Part shown: positions 46,843 to 56,711 of the stretch, in pieces
How positions within the stretch are numbered: the first letter of the stretch is position 1
Layout: each line of letters begins with the position of its first letter
DNA from: Tianweitania aestuarii
GTDB taxonomy: Bacteria; Pseudomonadota; Alphaproteobacteria; Rhizobiales; Rhizobiaceae
Length of the DNA stretch: 64,000 nucleotides
Assembly: GCF_018457165.1 (NCBI RefSeq)
Contig: NZ_JAFMNX010000006.1
Coordinates: 124,001-188,000 of the forward strand
Direction: 5' to 3'
Position numbers and translations under genes: made by a program
The notes under the pieces: model-generated
The model's database searches: none
What the model saw: only the letters and a program-made list of their open reading frames with translations
What the model was told of the DNA's origin: nothing

Positions 46843-46986
46843 GCAGCCATAGCAGAAAGGTGAGACAGCCTGCATCCCACACGTGAGCAGCTGGAGAAAT
46901 GCCGTGGTTTCGACATTGTTGCAGCCCAATCCAGCGAACTTCCGGTGCGAAGCGTTTCAAGCGATTAGATCAAGGACTTCCTTTCG

Positions 46987-47565
46987 TTGACACATGCGCC
47001 GACATCTTCGAAAAGGAACGGGAACCACGACGATTTGGCTGGGGCTGGAAAATTGACGCTGAGGCGCTTCGCATCGCTGCTGTCGGCGCTAGGATCTTTG
47101 CCGCGCGGCTTGCGCGTCAGCCTAGCCTTGATGCTTCTTTCACCGCTGGCCTTGGCCGCGGGAACGCAAACAGCAAAGGCCGATTTCCGGGTCTGCAATG
47201 CTACGCAGAACCTGGTGGGTGTGGCGATCGGTTATCGTGCTAATGCCGGCTGGGTCACGGAAGGCTGGTGGCATGTGGAGGGATCGACCTGCAAAACGCT
47301 GATCGAGGGTCCGCTCTCGTCGCGTTACTACTACCTTTATGCGGAGGATGCCGAGCGTGGAGGACGCTGGGACGGTCCCATCAATATGTGTGTGGCCGAA
47401 CGAGAGTTCAAAATAGCCGGCGTCAATGACTGCTTCGCTCGCGGTTTTCAGCGCTCCGGCTTTCAGGAATATGACACCGGTGATCAGGGAAGCTGGATGG
47501 TTCAGCTGACCGATGAGCCGGGAGCCGACGGCGCCAGTGCCGTCACCGGAACAGGTACGCCATGA
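46987..47565 (+). CDS. DUF1036 family secreted protein
   Basis: The mature part, ADFRVCNATQNLVGVAIGY to FARGFQRSGFQEYDTG, with paired Cys residues and YYYLYAEDAERGG, matches DUF1036 periplasmic proteins. A hydrophobic signal (VSLALMLLSPLALAAG) precedes it. The frame begins at a TTG; a TTG at 47053 or an internal ATG near the signal could be the true start, as no strong ribosome site is visible. Function is unknown. It overlaps pyk by four bases (ATGA), so the two are translationally coupled. Confidence 0.82.
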   Translation: MTHAPTSSKRNGNHDDLAGAGKLTLRRFASLLSALGSLPRGLRVSLALMLLSPLALAAGTQTAKADFRVCNATQNLVGVAIGYRANAGWVTEGWWHVEGSTCKTLIEGPLSSRYYYLYAEDAERGGRWDGPINMCVAEREFKIAGVNDCFARGFQRSGFQEYDTGDQGSWMVQLTDEPGADGASAVTGTGTP

Positions 47566-48998
47566 GACGCAGCCGCAAAGTCAAAATTCTCGCAACACTC
47601 GGACCCGCATCGTCCGAGGAGTCCATGATTCGGAAGCTCTTTGAAGCGGGAGCAGACGTCTTCCGCATCAATATGAGCCACACCGATCATCCCTCGATGC
47701 AGGAACTGGTTCGCCGGATCCGGTCGGTGGAGAAAGAAGTTGGTCGCCCGATCGGTATTCTCGCCGATCTTCAAGGCCCGAAGCTGCGCGTCGGCAAGTT
47801 TGCCGACAAGTCGGTTGCACTTGAAGTTGGCCAAACCTTCACGCTGGATGACGATGCTACGCCGGGCGATGCCACGCGTGTGCATCTGCCCCATCCCGAG
47901 ATCCTCGCCTCCGTGCAGGCCGGCCATCGTCTTCTGATCGATGACGGCAAGCTCCAGCTTGTGGCTGAGGAAGCGGATGGCAAGCGCATCGTCTGCCGCG
48001 TCGTTGCCGGCACCAAGATTTCCGACAAGAAGGGCGTCAGCTTACCCGACACCGACCTGCCAGTCGGCGCACTGACCGAAAAGGATCGGCTCGACCTCGA
48101 TGCCGTTCTGGCGACCGGCGTCGACTGGATCGCGCTGTCCTTCATTCAGCGTCCCGAAGATCTTGCCGAAGCGCGCAAGGTTGCACGCGGCCGCGCGCTT
48201 TTGATGTCCAAGATCGAAAAGCCGCAGGCCGTGACGCGGCTGGCTGAAATCATCGAACTCTCTGACGCCCTGATGGTGGCGCGCGGCGATCTCGGTGTCG
48301 AAATGCCGATCGAAGCCGTCCCCGGCATTCAGAAGCAGATCACGCGTGCGGCACGCCGTGCCGGCAAGCCCGTGGTGGTTGCCACCCAGATGCTCGAGTC
48401 CATGATCGAAGCACCAGTGCCGACGCGCGCCGAGGTGTCGGACGTGTCGATTGCTGTGTTCGAAGGCGCGGATGCGATCATGCTGTCAGCCGAGTCGGCA
48501 GCGGGCAAATATCCCGTTGAAGCCGTCGGCATGATGAACAGGATCGCCGAACGCGTCGAGCGCGACCCTACTTACCCCGGCATCATCAACGCGCAGCGTT
48601 CAGAACCCGAAGCGACTGGCGCGGACGCAATCTCGCTGGCGTCACGCCAGATTGCGGAAACGTTGAAGCTGGCCGCAATCGTTACCTACACGGCATCGGG
48701 AACAACCGGATTGCGTGCGGCGCGAGAGCGTCCACAGGTGCCCATCATCGCCCTATCCCCTGTTGTGGAAACGGCCCGTCGTTTGTCGTTGGTCTGGGGC
48801 ACGCATTGTGTGGTGACGCCTGATGCCGCCGATCTCGACGACATGGTGAACCGCGCTTGCCGTATTGCGCATTCGGAAGCTTTCGGCTCGCCGGGCGACC
48901 GTATCATCGTCACCGCAGGTGTTCCGCTGCGCACACCGGGCGCAACAAACATGCTGCGCATCGCCTATATCGGCTCGGACGGCTTGCGCGGTCTTTGA
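47562..48998 (+). CDS. pyk: pyruvate kinase
   Basis: Pyruvate kinase makes pyruvate and ATP from phosphoenolpyruvate. The 478-residue protein has RRSRKVKILATLGPASS, INMSHTDHP, LADLQGPKLRVG, the active-site segment ALMVARGDLGVEMP and the PVVVATQMLESMIEAPVPTRAE block. The C-terminal domain (GTTGLRAARERPQVPIIA) is complete. Its ATG overlaps the DUF1036 stop. Confidence 0.97.
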   Translation: MRRSRKVKILATLGPASSEESMIRKLFEAGADVFRINMSHTDHPSMQELVRRIRSVEKEVGRPIGILADLQGPKLRVGKFADKSVALEVGQTFTLDDDATPGDATRVHLPHPEILASVQAGHRLLIDDGKLQLVAEEADGKRIVCRVVAGTKISDKKGVSLPDTDLPVGALTEKDRLDLDAVLATGVDWIALSFIQRPEDLAEARKVARGRALLMSKIEKPQAVTRLAEIIELSDALMVARGDLGVEMPIEAVPGIQKQITRAARRAGKPVVVATQMLESMIEAPVPTRAEVSDVSIAVFEGADAIMLSAESAAGKYPVEAVGMMNRIAERVERDPTYPGIINAQRSEPEATGADAISLASRQIAETLKLAAIVTYTASGTTGLRAARERPQVPIIALSPVVETARRLSLVWGTHCVVTPDAADLDDMVNRACRIAHSEAFGSPGDRIIVTAGVPLRTPGATNMLRIAYIGSDGLRGL

Positions 48999-49029
48999 CC
49001 GCGACAAGTTACACACGCTCGTTGAGGTT

Positions 49030-49632
49030 CTAAGCGCCTTCGCCAGCCAGCTTGTCGGCGAGGCGACCGACTTCGTCCTGGGCGCTGCGTAACGCGGGAT
49101 ATACGTCCAGAACACGCTCGTAAGCGCGTAATGCGAGCTCTTCGCGCCCCGTATTGTCCATGATCTGCGCCAGACCGGTTAAAGCACCGAAATGGCGCGG
49201 CTCAAGCATGATGGTCTGCTCGATATCCGCCATGGATTTGGAATAGTTCTGCATGGCGAAGTGCACAGTCGCGCGGCAGTTATAAGCTTCCGCGTAGCCT
49301 GGCCTGAGGGCAATAACCTGGTCGAGATAATCGAGCGCAAGATCGAACTTCTTGTCGGTCAACGCCTTGGTGGCCCAGCCCATCATTAAATCGATGGTGG
49401 CACTTCCTGACTGCCCGAAAGCTGCGCCGATGCGCGCTGCCGTCCGCTCGGCTTCAACTTGGTTACCCTGCCGCTTCAACGAAGCGAACAAAGCATCCAG
49501 AGCCGACTTTTGCCGCTCCGCTTCACGTGCAGAGGGCTCAAGCACATGGCTTGCGCTCACCGGCTGCGCAACAGCAGGCGTAAGGGCAGTAAGCGACGCA
49601 CTGAGCGCAAGACAAACGAAAACGTTCCGCAT
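49030..49632 (-). CDS. exported TPR-repeat protein
   Basis: This 200-residue protein starts MRNVFVCLALSASLTALTPA, a signal peptide, followed by three to four TPR motifs (YLDQVIALRPGYAEAYNCRA, YSKSMADIEQTIMLEPRHFG, ELALRAYERVLDVYPALR). It is a periplasmic scaffold of unknown partner, convergent with pyk. Alternative upstream starts spoil the signal peptide. Confidence 0.87.
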   Translation of the reverse strand: MRNVFVCLALSASLTALTPAVAQPVSASHVLEPSAREAERQKSALDALFASLKRQGNQVEAERTAARIGAAFGQSGSATIDLMMGWATKALTDKKFDLALDYLDQVIALRPGYAEAYNCRATVHFAMQNYSKSMADIEQTIMLEPRHFGALTGLAQIMDNTGREELALRAYERVLDVYPALRSAQDEVGRLADKLAGEGA

Positions 49633-49706
49633 GACGCCGAGCTTAGCGGCAGCATGCGGAACGTCAAACTGAATTTCGTGTGAGCCGGCCGAAAGCCAGC
49701 TCCTCA

Positions 49707-49832
49707 TCAACCCTGACGAGCCTTGTAGCGAGGCGCCGTCTTGTTGATGATGTAGACACGACCCTTGCGACGGACCAGGCGGTTGTCGCGGTGACGGGCC
49801 TTAAGAGCCTTGAGCGAGTTCTTGATCTTCAT
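49707..49832 (-). CDS. rpmJ: 50S ribosomal protein L36
   Basis: This gene of only 41 codons encodes [20 protein letters not shown] and ends YKARQG. It is the C-minus L36 without zinc Cys residues, standard in this order. It sits alone and is easy to miss by length filters. The preserved [20 protein letters not shown] and NKTNPR-like (here [12 protein letters not shown]) blocks leave little doubt. Confidence 0.96.
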   Translation of the reverse strand: MKIKNSLKALKARHRDNRLVRRKGRVYIINKTAPRYKARQG

Positions 49833-50002
49833 CGATTCAATCCGTCAGATGCGGCCCTGAGGCCGAAATGAAAGGCGCGCCCGAAGACGCGCCGAAACTG
49901 TGGGCGTTCCTTAGCCGAGCCTTCCCCGACGTGTCAACCGCCACTTGACCTTGTGGATGAGGAACCCACTTGCAGCGCCACACGAGAGGAAAGGAAGATG
50001 CA

Positions 50003-50419
50003 TTGCTGAAACATGGAGCCACCCTGCCGATCCTGGCTGTCCTGATGATCGCTGGCGCAACAGGCGCTGCCAATGCGCAGAATTGCAAAGATGCTCAAAC
50101 ACAGGCGGATATGACGGAATGTGCCGGTAAAGCCTATGAGGAAGCGGATACCAAGCTCAACGAGACCTACGAGAAGGTCACGAGCCGCCTTACCGATCTC
50201 CCGGAGATCAAGACCAGCCTCACTAACGCACAACGTGCGTGGATCAGCTTCCGCGATGCCGAATGTGCCTTTTCCAACGCACAGGCAGGCGGAGGCACTC
50301 TGCATGGAACGCTGATCAATCAATGCCTGACGGATATGACCAACCAACGCATCGAAGCGCTTGAAGGTTATCTCCAGTGCGAAGAAGGCGACATCAGCTG
50401 TCCCGTACCGCGCGACTAA
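50003..50419 (+). CDS. LprI/DUF1311-like secreted protein
   Basis: This protein of about 138 residues starts at a TTG with GGAAGA upstream. It has a signal peptide (TLPILAVLMIAGATGAANA) and a Cys-containing domain, ADMTECAGKAYEEADTKLNE to LTNAQRAWISFRDAEC, the DUF1311/LprI pattern of lysozyme-inhibitor-like proteins. Paired Cys residues suggest disulphides. Inhibition of lysozyme is known for some members but not shown here. It is convergent with purK. Confidence 0.86.
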   Translation: MLKHGATLPILAVLMIAGATGAANAQNCKDAQTQADMTECAGKAYEEADTKLNETYEKVTSRLTDLPEIKTSLTNAQRAWISFRDAECAFSNAQAGGGTLHGTLINQCLTDMTNQRIEALEGYLQCEEGDISCPVPRD

Positions 50420-50422
50420 CTG

Positions 50423-51499
50423 TCAGCCACGCTTGAGGCGAGTCGCATGGCCCATCTTGCGGCCGGGACGCGACTCGGCCTTGCCATACAAATGCACCAG
50501 CGTGTCCGGCTCAGCCAAGAGACCGGGCACCTTCCCGATGTCGTCGCCGATCAGGTTTTCCATGACGCAGTCGGAGTGGCGCGCTGTTGATCCCAGCGCC
50601 TGCCCAGCAATCGCACGGATATGCAGTTCGAACTGGGACATGACGCAGGCAGCTTCCGTCCAGTGACCGGAATTATGCACTCGCGGCGCGATCTCGTTGA
50701 CCTTGAGTGTGCCATCAGCCAGCGCGAAGAATTCGACGCCAATCACACCGACATAATCGAGCGCTTCGAGAATCCGGCCGGCAATAGCCTTAGCGGCTTC
50801 AACCACGTCGGTGGACACATGGGCGGGCACCGTCGAGGTACTTAGAATGCCCTCGCGGTGGATATTCTCGGCTGGGTCGAAAGCAACAATCGCACCATCC
50901 CGTCCGCGACCAGCAATCACTGAGATTTCTCGCTCGAACGGCACCAGCGCCTCCAGGATCAGCGGAACGCTGCCCATTTCCGCGCAGGCGCCAGCTGCAT
51001 CAGCCGCAGCCGCTCCGCGAAAAAGGCGCTGACCTTTGCCATCATAGCCAAGCCGTCGCGTCTTGAGGATGCCGCTGCCACCAAAGCGATCAAGCGCAGC
51101 AGCAAGCTCAGCATCGTCATCAACGGCAACGAAGTTCGCAGTTTCGATTCCGATGCCATTCAGGAACTGCTTTTCGGTAAGCCGATCCTGAGCCACCTCC
51201 AACGCACGCGCTGGAGGAAACAAGGTTGCGCGATCAGCCAGGCGCTCACCGGCCTTCAGGGGCACGTTTTCGAATTCGTAGGTGATGACATCGCAGGCAG
51301 CCGCCAGTTCATCAAGGCCGGCTTCGTCATCATAGGCCGCTTCGATCTGCCGGTTGGCGACCTGAAGTGCGGGGCAATTGACCTGCGGCTCCAGAATGAT
51401 CGTGCGGTAAGACAAGCGCGCGGCAGCCATGGCCAGCATACGACCCAACTGGCCGCCGCCGACGATACCAATGGTTGATCCGGCCGGCAGCGCGCTCAT
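50423..51499 (-). CDS. purK: N5-carboxyaminoimidazole ribonucleotide synthase
   Basis: PurK uses ATP and bicarbonate to carboxylate AIR in purine synthesis. The 358-residue ATP-grasp protein starts with [17 protein letters not shown] and has [55 protein letters not shown] and [18 protein letters not shown]. It overlaps purE by four bases (ATGA), so translation is coupled. Confidence 0.97.
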   Translation of the reverse strand: MSALPAGSTIGIVGGGQLGRMLAMAAARLSYRTIILEPQVNCPALQVANRQIEAAYDDEAGLDELAAACDVITYEFENVPLKAGERLADRATLFPPARALEVAQDRLTEKQFLNGIGIETANFVAVDDDAELAAALDRFGGSGILKTRRLGYDGKGQRLFRGAAAADAAGACAEMGSVPLILEALVPFEREISVIAGRGRDGAIVAFDPAENIHREGILSTSTVPAHVSTDVVEAAKAIAGRILEALDYVGVIGVEFFALADGTLKVNEIAPRVHNSGHWTEAACVMSQFELHIRAIAGQALGSTARHSDCVMENLIGDDIGKVPGLLAEPDTLVHLYGKAESRPGRKMGHATRLKRG

Positions 51500-51993
51500 G
51501 TGTCGTCCGACGGTGCGGCAGCCACTTTCGCGGTCTGCTCTGCGCGGTAACTATCAAGCCGTTCAGCCAAGGCCGGATCGGTCAAAGCAAGAACTGCCGC
51601 TGCAAGAAGAGCTGCATTGACAGCTCCGGCGCGGCCGATTGCCAGCGTGCCAACCGGGATGCCGGCAGGCATCTGCACAATCGAGAGCAGCGAATCCTGG
51701 CCAGACAGAGCCTTCGACTCCACCGGCACGCCGAATACAGGCAATGGTGTCATGGCCGCCGTCATGCCCGGAAGATGCGCGGCGCCCCCTGCCCCCGCGA
51801 TTACCACCTTGAACCCTGCAGCTTTCGCACCGTGCGCAAAATCGACAAGACGGTCAGGCGTACGATGCGCCGAAACGATCCGATCATCATGCGAGATGCC
51901 CAACTGATCCAGCGTCTCGGCTGCGTGCTTCATGGTTGCCCAATCGGACTGGCTTCCCATGATAACAGCGACATCGGCGGCTTTCCCGTCCAT
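51496..51993 (-). CDS. purE: N5-carboxyaminoimidazole ribonucleotide mutase
   Basis: PurE moves the carboxyl group of N5-CAIR to give CAIR. The 165-residue protein has [31 protein letters not shown] (His for catalysis) and [20 protein letters not shown], the complete class I set. The ATG with AGGA upstream is used; the upstream open frame lies over the YdcH gene region and is not conserved. It forms the purEK pair. Confidence 0.97.
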   Translation of the reverse strand: MDGKAADVAVIMGSQSDWATMKHAAETLDQLGISHDDRIVSAHRTPDRLVDFAHGAKAAGFKVVIAGAGGAAHLPGMTAAMTPLPVFGVPVESKALSGQDSLLSIVQMPAGIPVGTLAIGRAGAVNAALLAAAVLALTDPALAERLDSYRAEQTAKVAAAPSDDT

Positions 51994-52022
51994 GCGGCGT
52001 CCTATTCCTTTTTCGCCTGAGA

Positions 52023-52226
52023 TCAGGCGATGATGTCTGGGATGATCTGGTCGTTCGCCTGCGACAGGCGATCCTTCAGCGCAAGCTTCTTCTTTTTCAT
52101 GCGCTGGATCTGAAGGGGATCGCATCCAGTGGCCATCATTGCGTTGATGGCCGCGTCGAAGTCAGCATGTTCCTGCTTTATGCGGGCATATTCCAGGCGG
52201 GTTTCGGCCTGATCCTGATCGGGCAT
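52023..52226 (-). CDS. YdcH/DUF465 small coiled-coil protein
   Basis: This 67-residue helical protein carries [20 protein letters not shown] and the DUF465 hallmark [19 protein letters not shown]. The family is widespread in proteobacteria, usually one or two copies, with unknown function. It lies 29 bases downstream from the purE start on the same strand, upstream of purEK. A second, divergent family member lies at 52544. Confidence 0.9.
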   Translation of the reverse strand: MPDQDQAETRLEYARIKQEHADFDAAINAMMATGCDPLQIQRMKKKKLALKDRLSQANDQIIPDIIA

Positions 52227-52543
52227 AAAGCGACAACTCCGACATTCAAACGCGGCCGATGATGGCTCGCGATTTACCCTGCTGCTTCTTCGCGCATAGC
52301 ACACAACATTGATGGATAAAATCCATCTTAGCTCATGATTACTGCGCCTGATCCAGCAGAACCGGTGAGCCCGTCCGGCATCGCTCGTCTTTTCCGCAAT
52401 GCGTTTCGATCACATTTAGGATGGTGAGAAACCGACATTCGACATCCCGGTTCTTTGGTGGCAAAGTGTCATGGAGCTGTCACGGAGCCTGTTCCGCGGT
52501 GGAGCGGGCCTGGACGGTTCAGACGAACCAGAAGGGAGACTAG

Positions 52544-52726
52544 ATGATGTCTTTGACTTCCCATCTTGAGGAATTGAAGCGCAAGCACGGCGATCTCGAA
52601 CGCGAGATCGATCAGGCCCAGGCCAGCCCCTCAGTTGACGACCTCCAAATTCTGAAGCTGAAGCGGCGCAAGCTCGCGCTGAAGGACGAGATTACGAAAC
52701 TCAAGGTGGCGCACACGACGCATTAG
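52544..52726 (+). CDS. YdcH/DUF465 small coiled-coil protein (second copy)
   Basis: This 60-residue protein, SLTSHLEELKRKHGDLEREI with VDDLQILKLKRRKLALKDEI, is a second DUF465 member. It is preceded by AGAAGGGAG and followed by a strong terminator, so it is a single-gene transcript. The 239 bases between the two divergent copies hold no visible gene. Confidence 0.9.
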   Translation: MMSLTSHLEELKRKHGDLEREIDQAQASPSVDDLQILKLKRRKLALKDEITKLKVAHTTH

Positions 52727-52777
52727 ATCGTGCGCAGCGGCCATTAAAGGCCGAACGAAGCAGACGTCTTCAACGCT

Positions 52778-52808
52778 CCGCGCTGCCCTTCCGGGTGGCG
52801 CGGTTTTT
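52778..52808 (+). terminator. intrinsic terminator of the second YdcH gene
   Basis: The stem CCGCGC-TGCCC/GGGTG-GCGCGG with a TTCC loop is followed by five T residues. Confidence 0.92.
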
Positions 52809-52940
52809 GTTTGGACTGGAGGTCATGCCCGGCAAACTGATGGTCCTAATGAGCTTCATCAAACGCTTCTAATCCGCGCAGCAAGTTCGAGCCGCTGCCT
52901 CTGACTGGGTGCGGCAACGCGGAAGCTCATGATCCACCGC

Positions 52941-54251
52941 TCAAGATGCCGGTGTAAGTTCCGGCTCCTTCTCCTCGTCAGAAACATCCTCGTCCGAAGA
53001 TGCAGGCTCATCGGGATCGTCGGGACCACGCGGATCAAGCAGGACCGCCTGGGGCGTAAGAGCACGCTCCGACGGCAAGGCATTGAAGGCCTCCTTGTTT
53101 TCCGGCGCAACGGCAGCACGCTGAGACACACGCAACATCGTGTAACAGCCGAGCAGAAAATGCGGCAGGGCCGTTGCCAAGAACAACGCTTCCGGGCGCA
53201 TGCGGGCCATCAGAACAGAGCCGAGCAGCGGTCCGATCATTGTTCCGAAGCCATAAAGCAGCAGCAGACCGCCTGAAATTTTCACGAAGTCGCTGGTGTC
53301 GGCGTGATCGTTCGCATGGGCGACGGCCAGCGAATACATGATATAGGCCATCGCGCCGTAACAAGCCGCCATGCCGATCACGGCACTTCCCGATCTTGGT
53401 TCGACAAAAAAGATCAGCACGGCAATCAGCGCGCCAAGGAAGCCGGCGCCCGCCAGAATAAAGCGGCGGTCTGTTTTGTCGGAAAGCCGTCCGGCCGGCA
53501 TCTGGATCGCAGCGCCGGCGATCACGACCAGGCTCATCATGAGCGCAATTTCAGCCGTAGTGATGCCGATCCGCGCTCCGTAAACCGGTCCAAGCGTGCC
53601 CCAGGCTCCGTTGGCCACACCGATCAGCAAACAGGCCACAAAGGCCACCGGCGAATTTGCGAAGAGGCCACGCAGATCAAGCGACACATCCTCGAGTGGC
53701 CGCGGCGTTACGGCCGTGGAAACGGCAGTCGGAATCAGCGAACAGCAAAACAAGATGCCCGACACCATGAAGAGCGAACTTTGTCGGACATCAAAGGCGG
53801 CCACCACCATCTGCCCGGCCATGATGGAGGCATAGGTCACCATCATGTAGAGGCCAAATACCGTGCCGCGATTCTCGTTGGTCGCTTTCTCGTTCAGCCA
53901 GCTTTCGATCACCATGAACGCACCGGCCATCACGAAGCCGGTACAGATCCGCGACAGGATCCAGGCAGTCTCGTTGATGAATAGGCCGGTGAACAAAACG
54001 ATGATTGCAGCCGATGCCGCAAAGGTGCCAAAGGCACGGACGTGGCCGACGCGACGCACCAAACGCGGCGCAAGGATGCAGCCCGCCACGAAGCCGCCCG
54101 CCCATGCCGTACCGAGAAGACCCAGCGCAAAGGTCGAAAATCCTTCCGCCTGGCCTCGCAGCGGCAAAAGGAGATTGTGCAAGCCTGAGGCAGCCAGCAA
54201 GAAAGCTGTGCCGCGCAGAAGCGAGAAGATAGGGCGATAGGTGGCAAGCAT
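52941..54251 (-). CDS. MFS transporter
   Basis: This 436-residue membrane carrier has about twelve helices. The N-terminal half has GLLGTAWAGGFVAGCILAPR and LVRRVGHVRAFG between helices 2 and 3, the MFS signature, and FMVIESWLNEKAT resembles the YcaD/MucK-like group. The C-terminal 50 residues are cytoplasmic and acidic (DDPDEPASSDEDVSDEEKEPE). Substrate is unknown. Confidence 0.92.
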   Translation of the reverse strand: MLATYRPIFSLLRGTAFLLAASGLHNLLLPLRGQAEGFSTFALGLLGTAWAGGFVAGCILAPRLVRRVGHVRAFGTFAASAAIIVLFTGLFINETAWILSRICTGFVMAGAFMVIESWLNEKATNENRGTVFGLYMMVTYASIMAGQMVVAAFDVRQSSLFMVSGILFCCSLIPTAVSTAVTPRPLEDVSLDLRGLFANSPVAFVACLLIGVANGAWGTLGPVYGARIGITTAEIALMMSLVVIAGAAIQMPAGRLSDKTDRRFILAGAGFLGALIAVLIFFVEPRSGSAVIGMAACYGAMAYIMYSLAVAHANDHADTSDFVKISGGLLLLYGFGTMIGPLLGSVLMARMRPEALFLATALPHFLLGCYTMLRVSQRAAVAPENKEAFNALPSERALTPQAVLLDPRGPDDPDEPASSDEDVSDEEKEPELTPAS

Positions 54252-54322
54252 GAATAACCGTCGGCAAGCTGGATCGAAACACGCCTAAGCGATTCGTTTC
54301 GGGAGAATGCGACAGGTCGCGT

Positions 54323-54517
54323 CTAACTACGGCGGAAAAGCGCCTCCGCAGCAGATTTCGTTTCGTCCTTCTCATCGATCGCACCCTGAATGCGCTCGAT
54401 CTCCGCCTTTAGCGTTCCGATCCGCTCCTTCAGTTCGCCAACCGAAAGCAGGCTGAGATCCTGTCCGATCTCGTGGGCCTTGGCACGTTTCACCGGTTCG
54501 TCGTCGAAGATGCTCAT
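54323..54517 (-). CDS. DUF1192 family protein
   Basis: This 64-residue protein, MSIFDDEPVKRAKAHEIGQD with ELKERIGTLKAEIERIQGAI, is a short coiled-coil of the DUF1192 family, widespread in alphaproteobacteria. Function is unknown. The ATG is preceded by CGGAG. It is divergent from the quinone oxidoreductase, 90 bases away. Confidence 0.9.
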   Translation of the reverse strand: MSIFDDEPVKRAKAHEIGQDLSLLSVGELKERIGTLKAEIERIQGAIDEKDETKSAAEALFRRS

Positions 54518-54607
54518 TGGGTGCTCCGATTGCCCAAGCCCGTTGGAGGGATAGATAATCTCAACAGACGAAAGACAACCGGCGACGGGCAAGCTTGGAG
54601 ATAGAAG

Positions 54608-55630
54608 ATGGACCACGAAGCGACGCAAACCGATTTGCCAAAGCTCATGACGGCTATCGCAATCACTGAACCGGGCGAGCCATCGGTGCTCAAGCCCGAG
54701 CAGCGGCCCCTCCCCGAACTCCGATCCGGCGAAGTTTTGATCCATGTTCGAGCAGCCGGCGTAAACCGTCCCGATGTCGCGCAGCGACAAGGCACCTACC
54801 CTGCCCCCAAAGATGCCTCCGATCTGCCGGGCCTTGAGGTTTCCGGCGAGATTGCAGCACTAGGTCCGGACACGCCCCGCTGGCGGGTGGGCGATGCGGT
54901 TGTGGCCCTGACACCTGGCGGCGGCTACGCCGAATTTTGCCGCGTCCACGGCTCCAATGTTCTGCCTTTGCCTGAAGGCTTCACCTTCATCGAAGGTGCC
55001 GCTGTGCCGGAAACCTTTTTCACCGTCTGGCATAATGTGTTCGAGCGCGGCGGCTTGCAGGCGGGTGAAACGCTTCTTGTGCATGGCGGCACGTCCGGCA
55101 TCGGCACAACTGCAATCCAGCTCGCCAAAGCTTTCGGTGCCAAGGTCATCACGACGGCCGGCTCGGCTGAAAAATGCGCTGCTTGCGAAAAGCTCGGTGC
55201 CGATCGCGCGATCAACTACCGCGAAGAGGATTTCGTTGAAGCCGCAAAAGCGTTTACGTCAGGCAATGGCGTCGACCTCATCCTCGACATGGTGGGCGGT
55301 GAGTATGTCGGCCGCAACTACGACGCGGCCGCCGTTGATGGGCGCATCGTTCAAATCGCAGTGCTGCAGGGTGCCAAGGTCGAGATCAACGTTGCCAAGC
55401 TGATGATGAAGCGGCTGACCCATACCGGCTCGACCCTGCGACCGCGCACGATCGAGTTCAAGGCGGCCGTTGCCGGAGCGTTGGAAGCACATGTCTGGCC
55501 GAAGCTGGCCTCACGCGAGGTCGCACCCGTCATTGACCAGGTTTTCCCGCTGGATGAAGCCTGGCGTGCGCATCAGCGCATGGAAGAAGGCGATCATATC
55601 GGCAAGATCGTTCTCGAAATCGCTCGCTAA
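54608..55630 (+). CDS. NAD(P)H quinone oxidoreductase (PIG3-like)
   Basis: This 340-residue medium-chain reductase has AAGVNRPDVAQRQGTYPAP, the GGGYAEFCRVHG loop, PETFFTVWHNVFERGGL and the nucleotide loop VHGGTSGIGTTAIQLAKAFG, the pattern of PIG3/QOR2-like enzymes without zinc Cys residues. It starts with GGAG upstream and is followed by an aldo/keto reductase 17 bases later, so the two form an operon. Confidence 0.92.
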   Translation: MDHEATQTDLPKLMTAIAITEPGEPSVLKPEQRPLPELRSGEVLIHVRAAGVNRPDVAQRQGTYPAPKDASDLPGLEVSGEIAALGPDTPRWRVGDAVVALTPGGGYAEFCRVHGSNVLPLPEGFTFIEGAAVPETFFTVWHNVFERGGLQAGETLLVHGGTSGIGTTAIQLAKAFGAKVITTAGSAEKCAACEKLGADRAINYREEDFVEAAKAFTSGNGVDLILDMVGGEYVGRNYDAAAVDGRIVQIAVLQGAKVEINVAKLMMKRLTHTGSTLRPRTIEFKAAVAGALEAHVWPKLASREVAPVIDQVFPLDEAWRAHQRMEEGDHIGKIVLEIAR

Positions 55631-55647
55631 AACCCAAGGAGACACGC

Positions 55648-56685
55648 ATGGAATATCGTACCCTGGGCCGATCCGGCCTGAAGATATCGACCCTGACCAT
55701 GGGCACCATGACCTTTGGCGGCAGCGGCAACTTCGCCAAGGTGGGCAGTACCGACCTCGATGAAGCCAAGCGGCAGATCGACCAGTGCCTGGATGCCGGC
55801 ATCAACTTGATCGACACGGCCAACATCTATTCGGCTGGGCAGTCCGAAGAGATCGTCGGCGAGGCCCTTGGCGGCAAGCGCAAGAACGATGTGCTGATCT
55901 CCACCAAGGTTCGCTTCCGCACAGGCGAAGGTCCGAACAACGAAGGCCTGTCGCGCTACCACATCATCCGCGAATGCGAGAAAAGCCTGAAGCGGCTGAA
56001 GACCGATGTCATCGACATCTACTTTCTGCATCAGTGGGACGGCATCACCCCGCTCGAAGAAACACTGGCGGCACTCGACACCTTGGTTGAGCAGGGCAAG
56101 ATCCGCTATATCGGCTGCTCCAACTATTCCGGCTGGCACATCATGAAGGCGCTGGGCATTTCCGAGCGTGAACGCCATCCACGCTTCATCACGCAGCAGA
56201 TTCACTACACTCTGGAAGCACGCGAGGCCGAATACGAGCTTCAGCCGATCTCTGTCGATCAAGGTCTCGGCATCATGGTCTGGAGCCCGATTGCAGGCGG
56301 ACTTCTGTCAGGCAAATACGGTCGCGACACGGAAAGCGCCCGTCAGCTTGCTGGCTGGAGCGAGCCGCCGATCCGAGATCAGGACCGGCTGTGGCGTATC
56401 GTGGACGTGCTGAAGGAAGTGGCCGGAGAGCATGGCGTGTCGGCTGCGCAGGTTGCGCTTGCCTGGCTTTTGACAAGACCGGCAGTCACGACGCTTGTGG
56501 TTGGCGCCCGCAACCAGGAGCAGTTTGCCGACAATATCGCAGCCGCATCCCTGAAGCTAAAGGAAGACGATTTGCGCCGCCTGGACGAGGTCAGCCGGCC
56601 ACCGGTGATCTATCCCTACTGGCATCAGGGAAAGACTGCGAGCGCGCGCTTCAGCGAAGCAGACCGGGTTCTGGCGCGCGACTGA
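55648..56685 (+). CDS. aldo/keto reductase
   Basis: This 345-residue reductase has MEYRTLGRSGLKISTLTMGT, the Asp and Tyr active-site region (FIDTANIYS-like; here NLIDTANIYSAGQSE), FLHQWDGITPLEETLAAL and GASRRSE-like nucleotide regions. It groups with AKR12/13-like oxidoreductases. AAGGAG precedes the ATG. It is expressed with the quinone oxidoreductase. Confidence 0.93.
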   Translation: MEYRTLGRSGLKISTLTMGTMTFGGSGNFAKVGSTDLDEAKRQIDQCLDAGINLIDTANIYSAGQSEEIVGEALGGKRKNDVLISTKVRFRTGEGPNNEGLSRYHIIRECEKSLKRLKTDVIDIYFLHQWDGITPLEETLAALDTLVEQGKIRYIGCSNYSGWHIMKALGISERERHPRFITQQIHYTLEAREAEYELQPISVDQGLGIMVWSPIAGGLLSGKYGRDTESARQLAGWSEPPIRDQDRLWRIVDVLKEVAGEHGVSAAQVALAWLLTRPAVTTLVVGARNQEQFADNIAAASLKLKEDDLRRLDEVSRPPVIYPYWHQGKTASARFSEADRVLARD

Positions 56686-56711
56686 TCGCGCGCCAGAACC
56701 ATCTGCCAAGG

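Noticed and set aside
52825-52872. 15-codon frame beginning MPGKLMVL after GGAGG
   Set aside because: The ribosome site is only three bases from the ATG, the frame is very short and nothing supports conservation.
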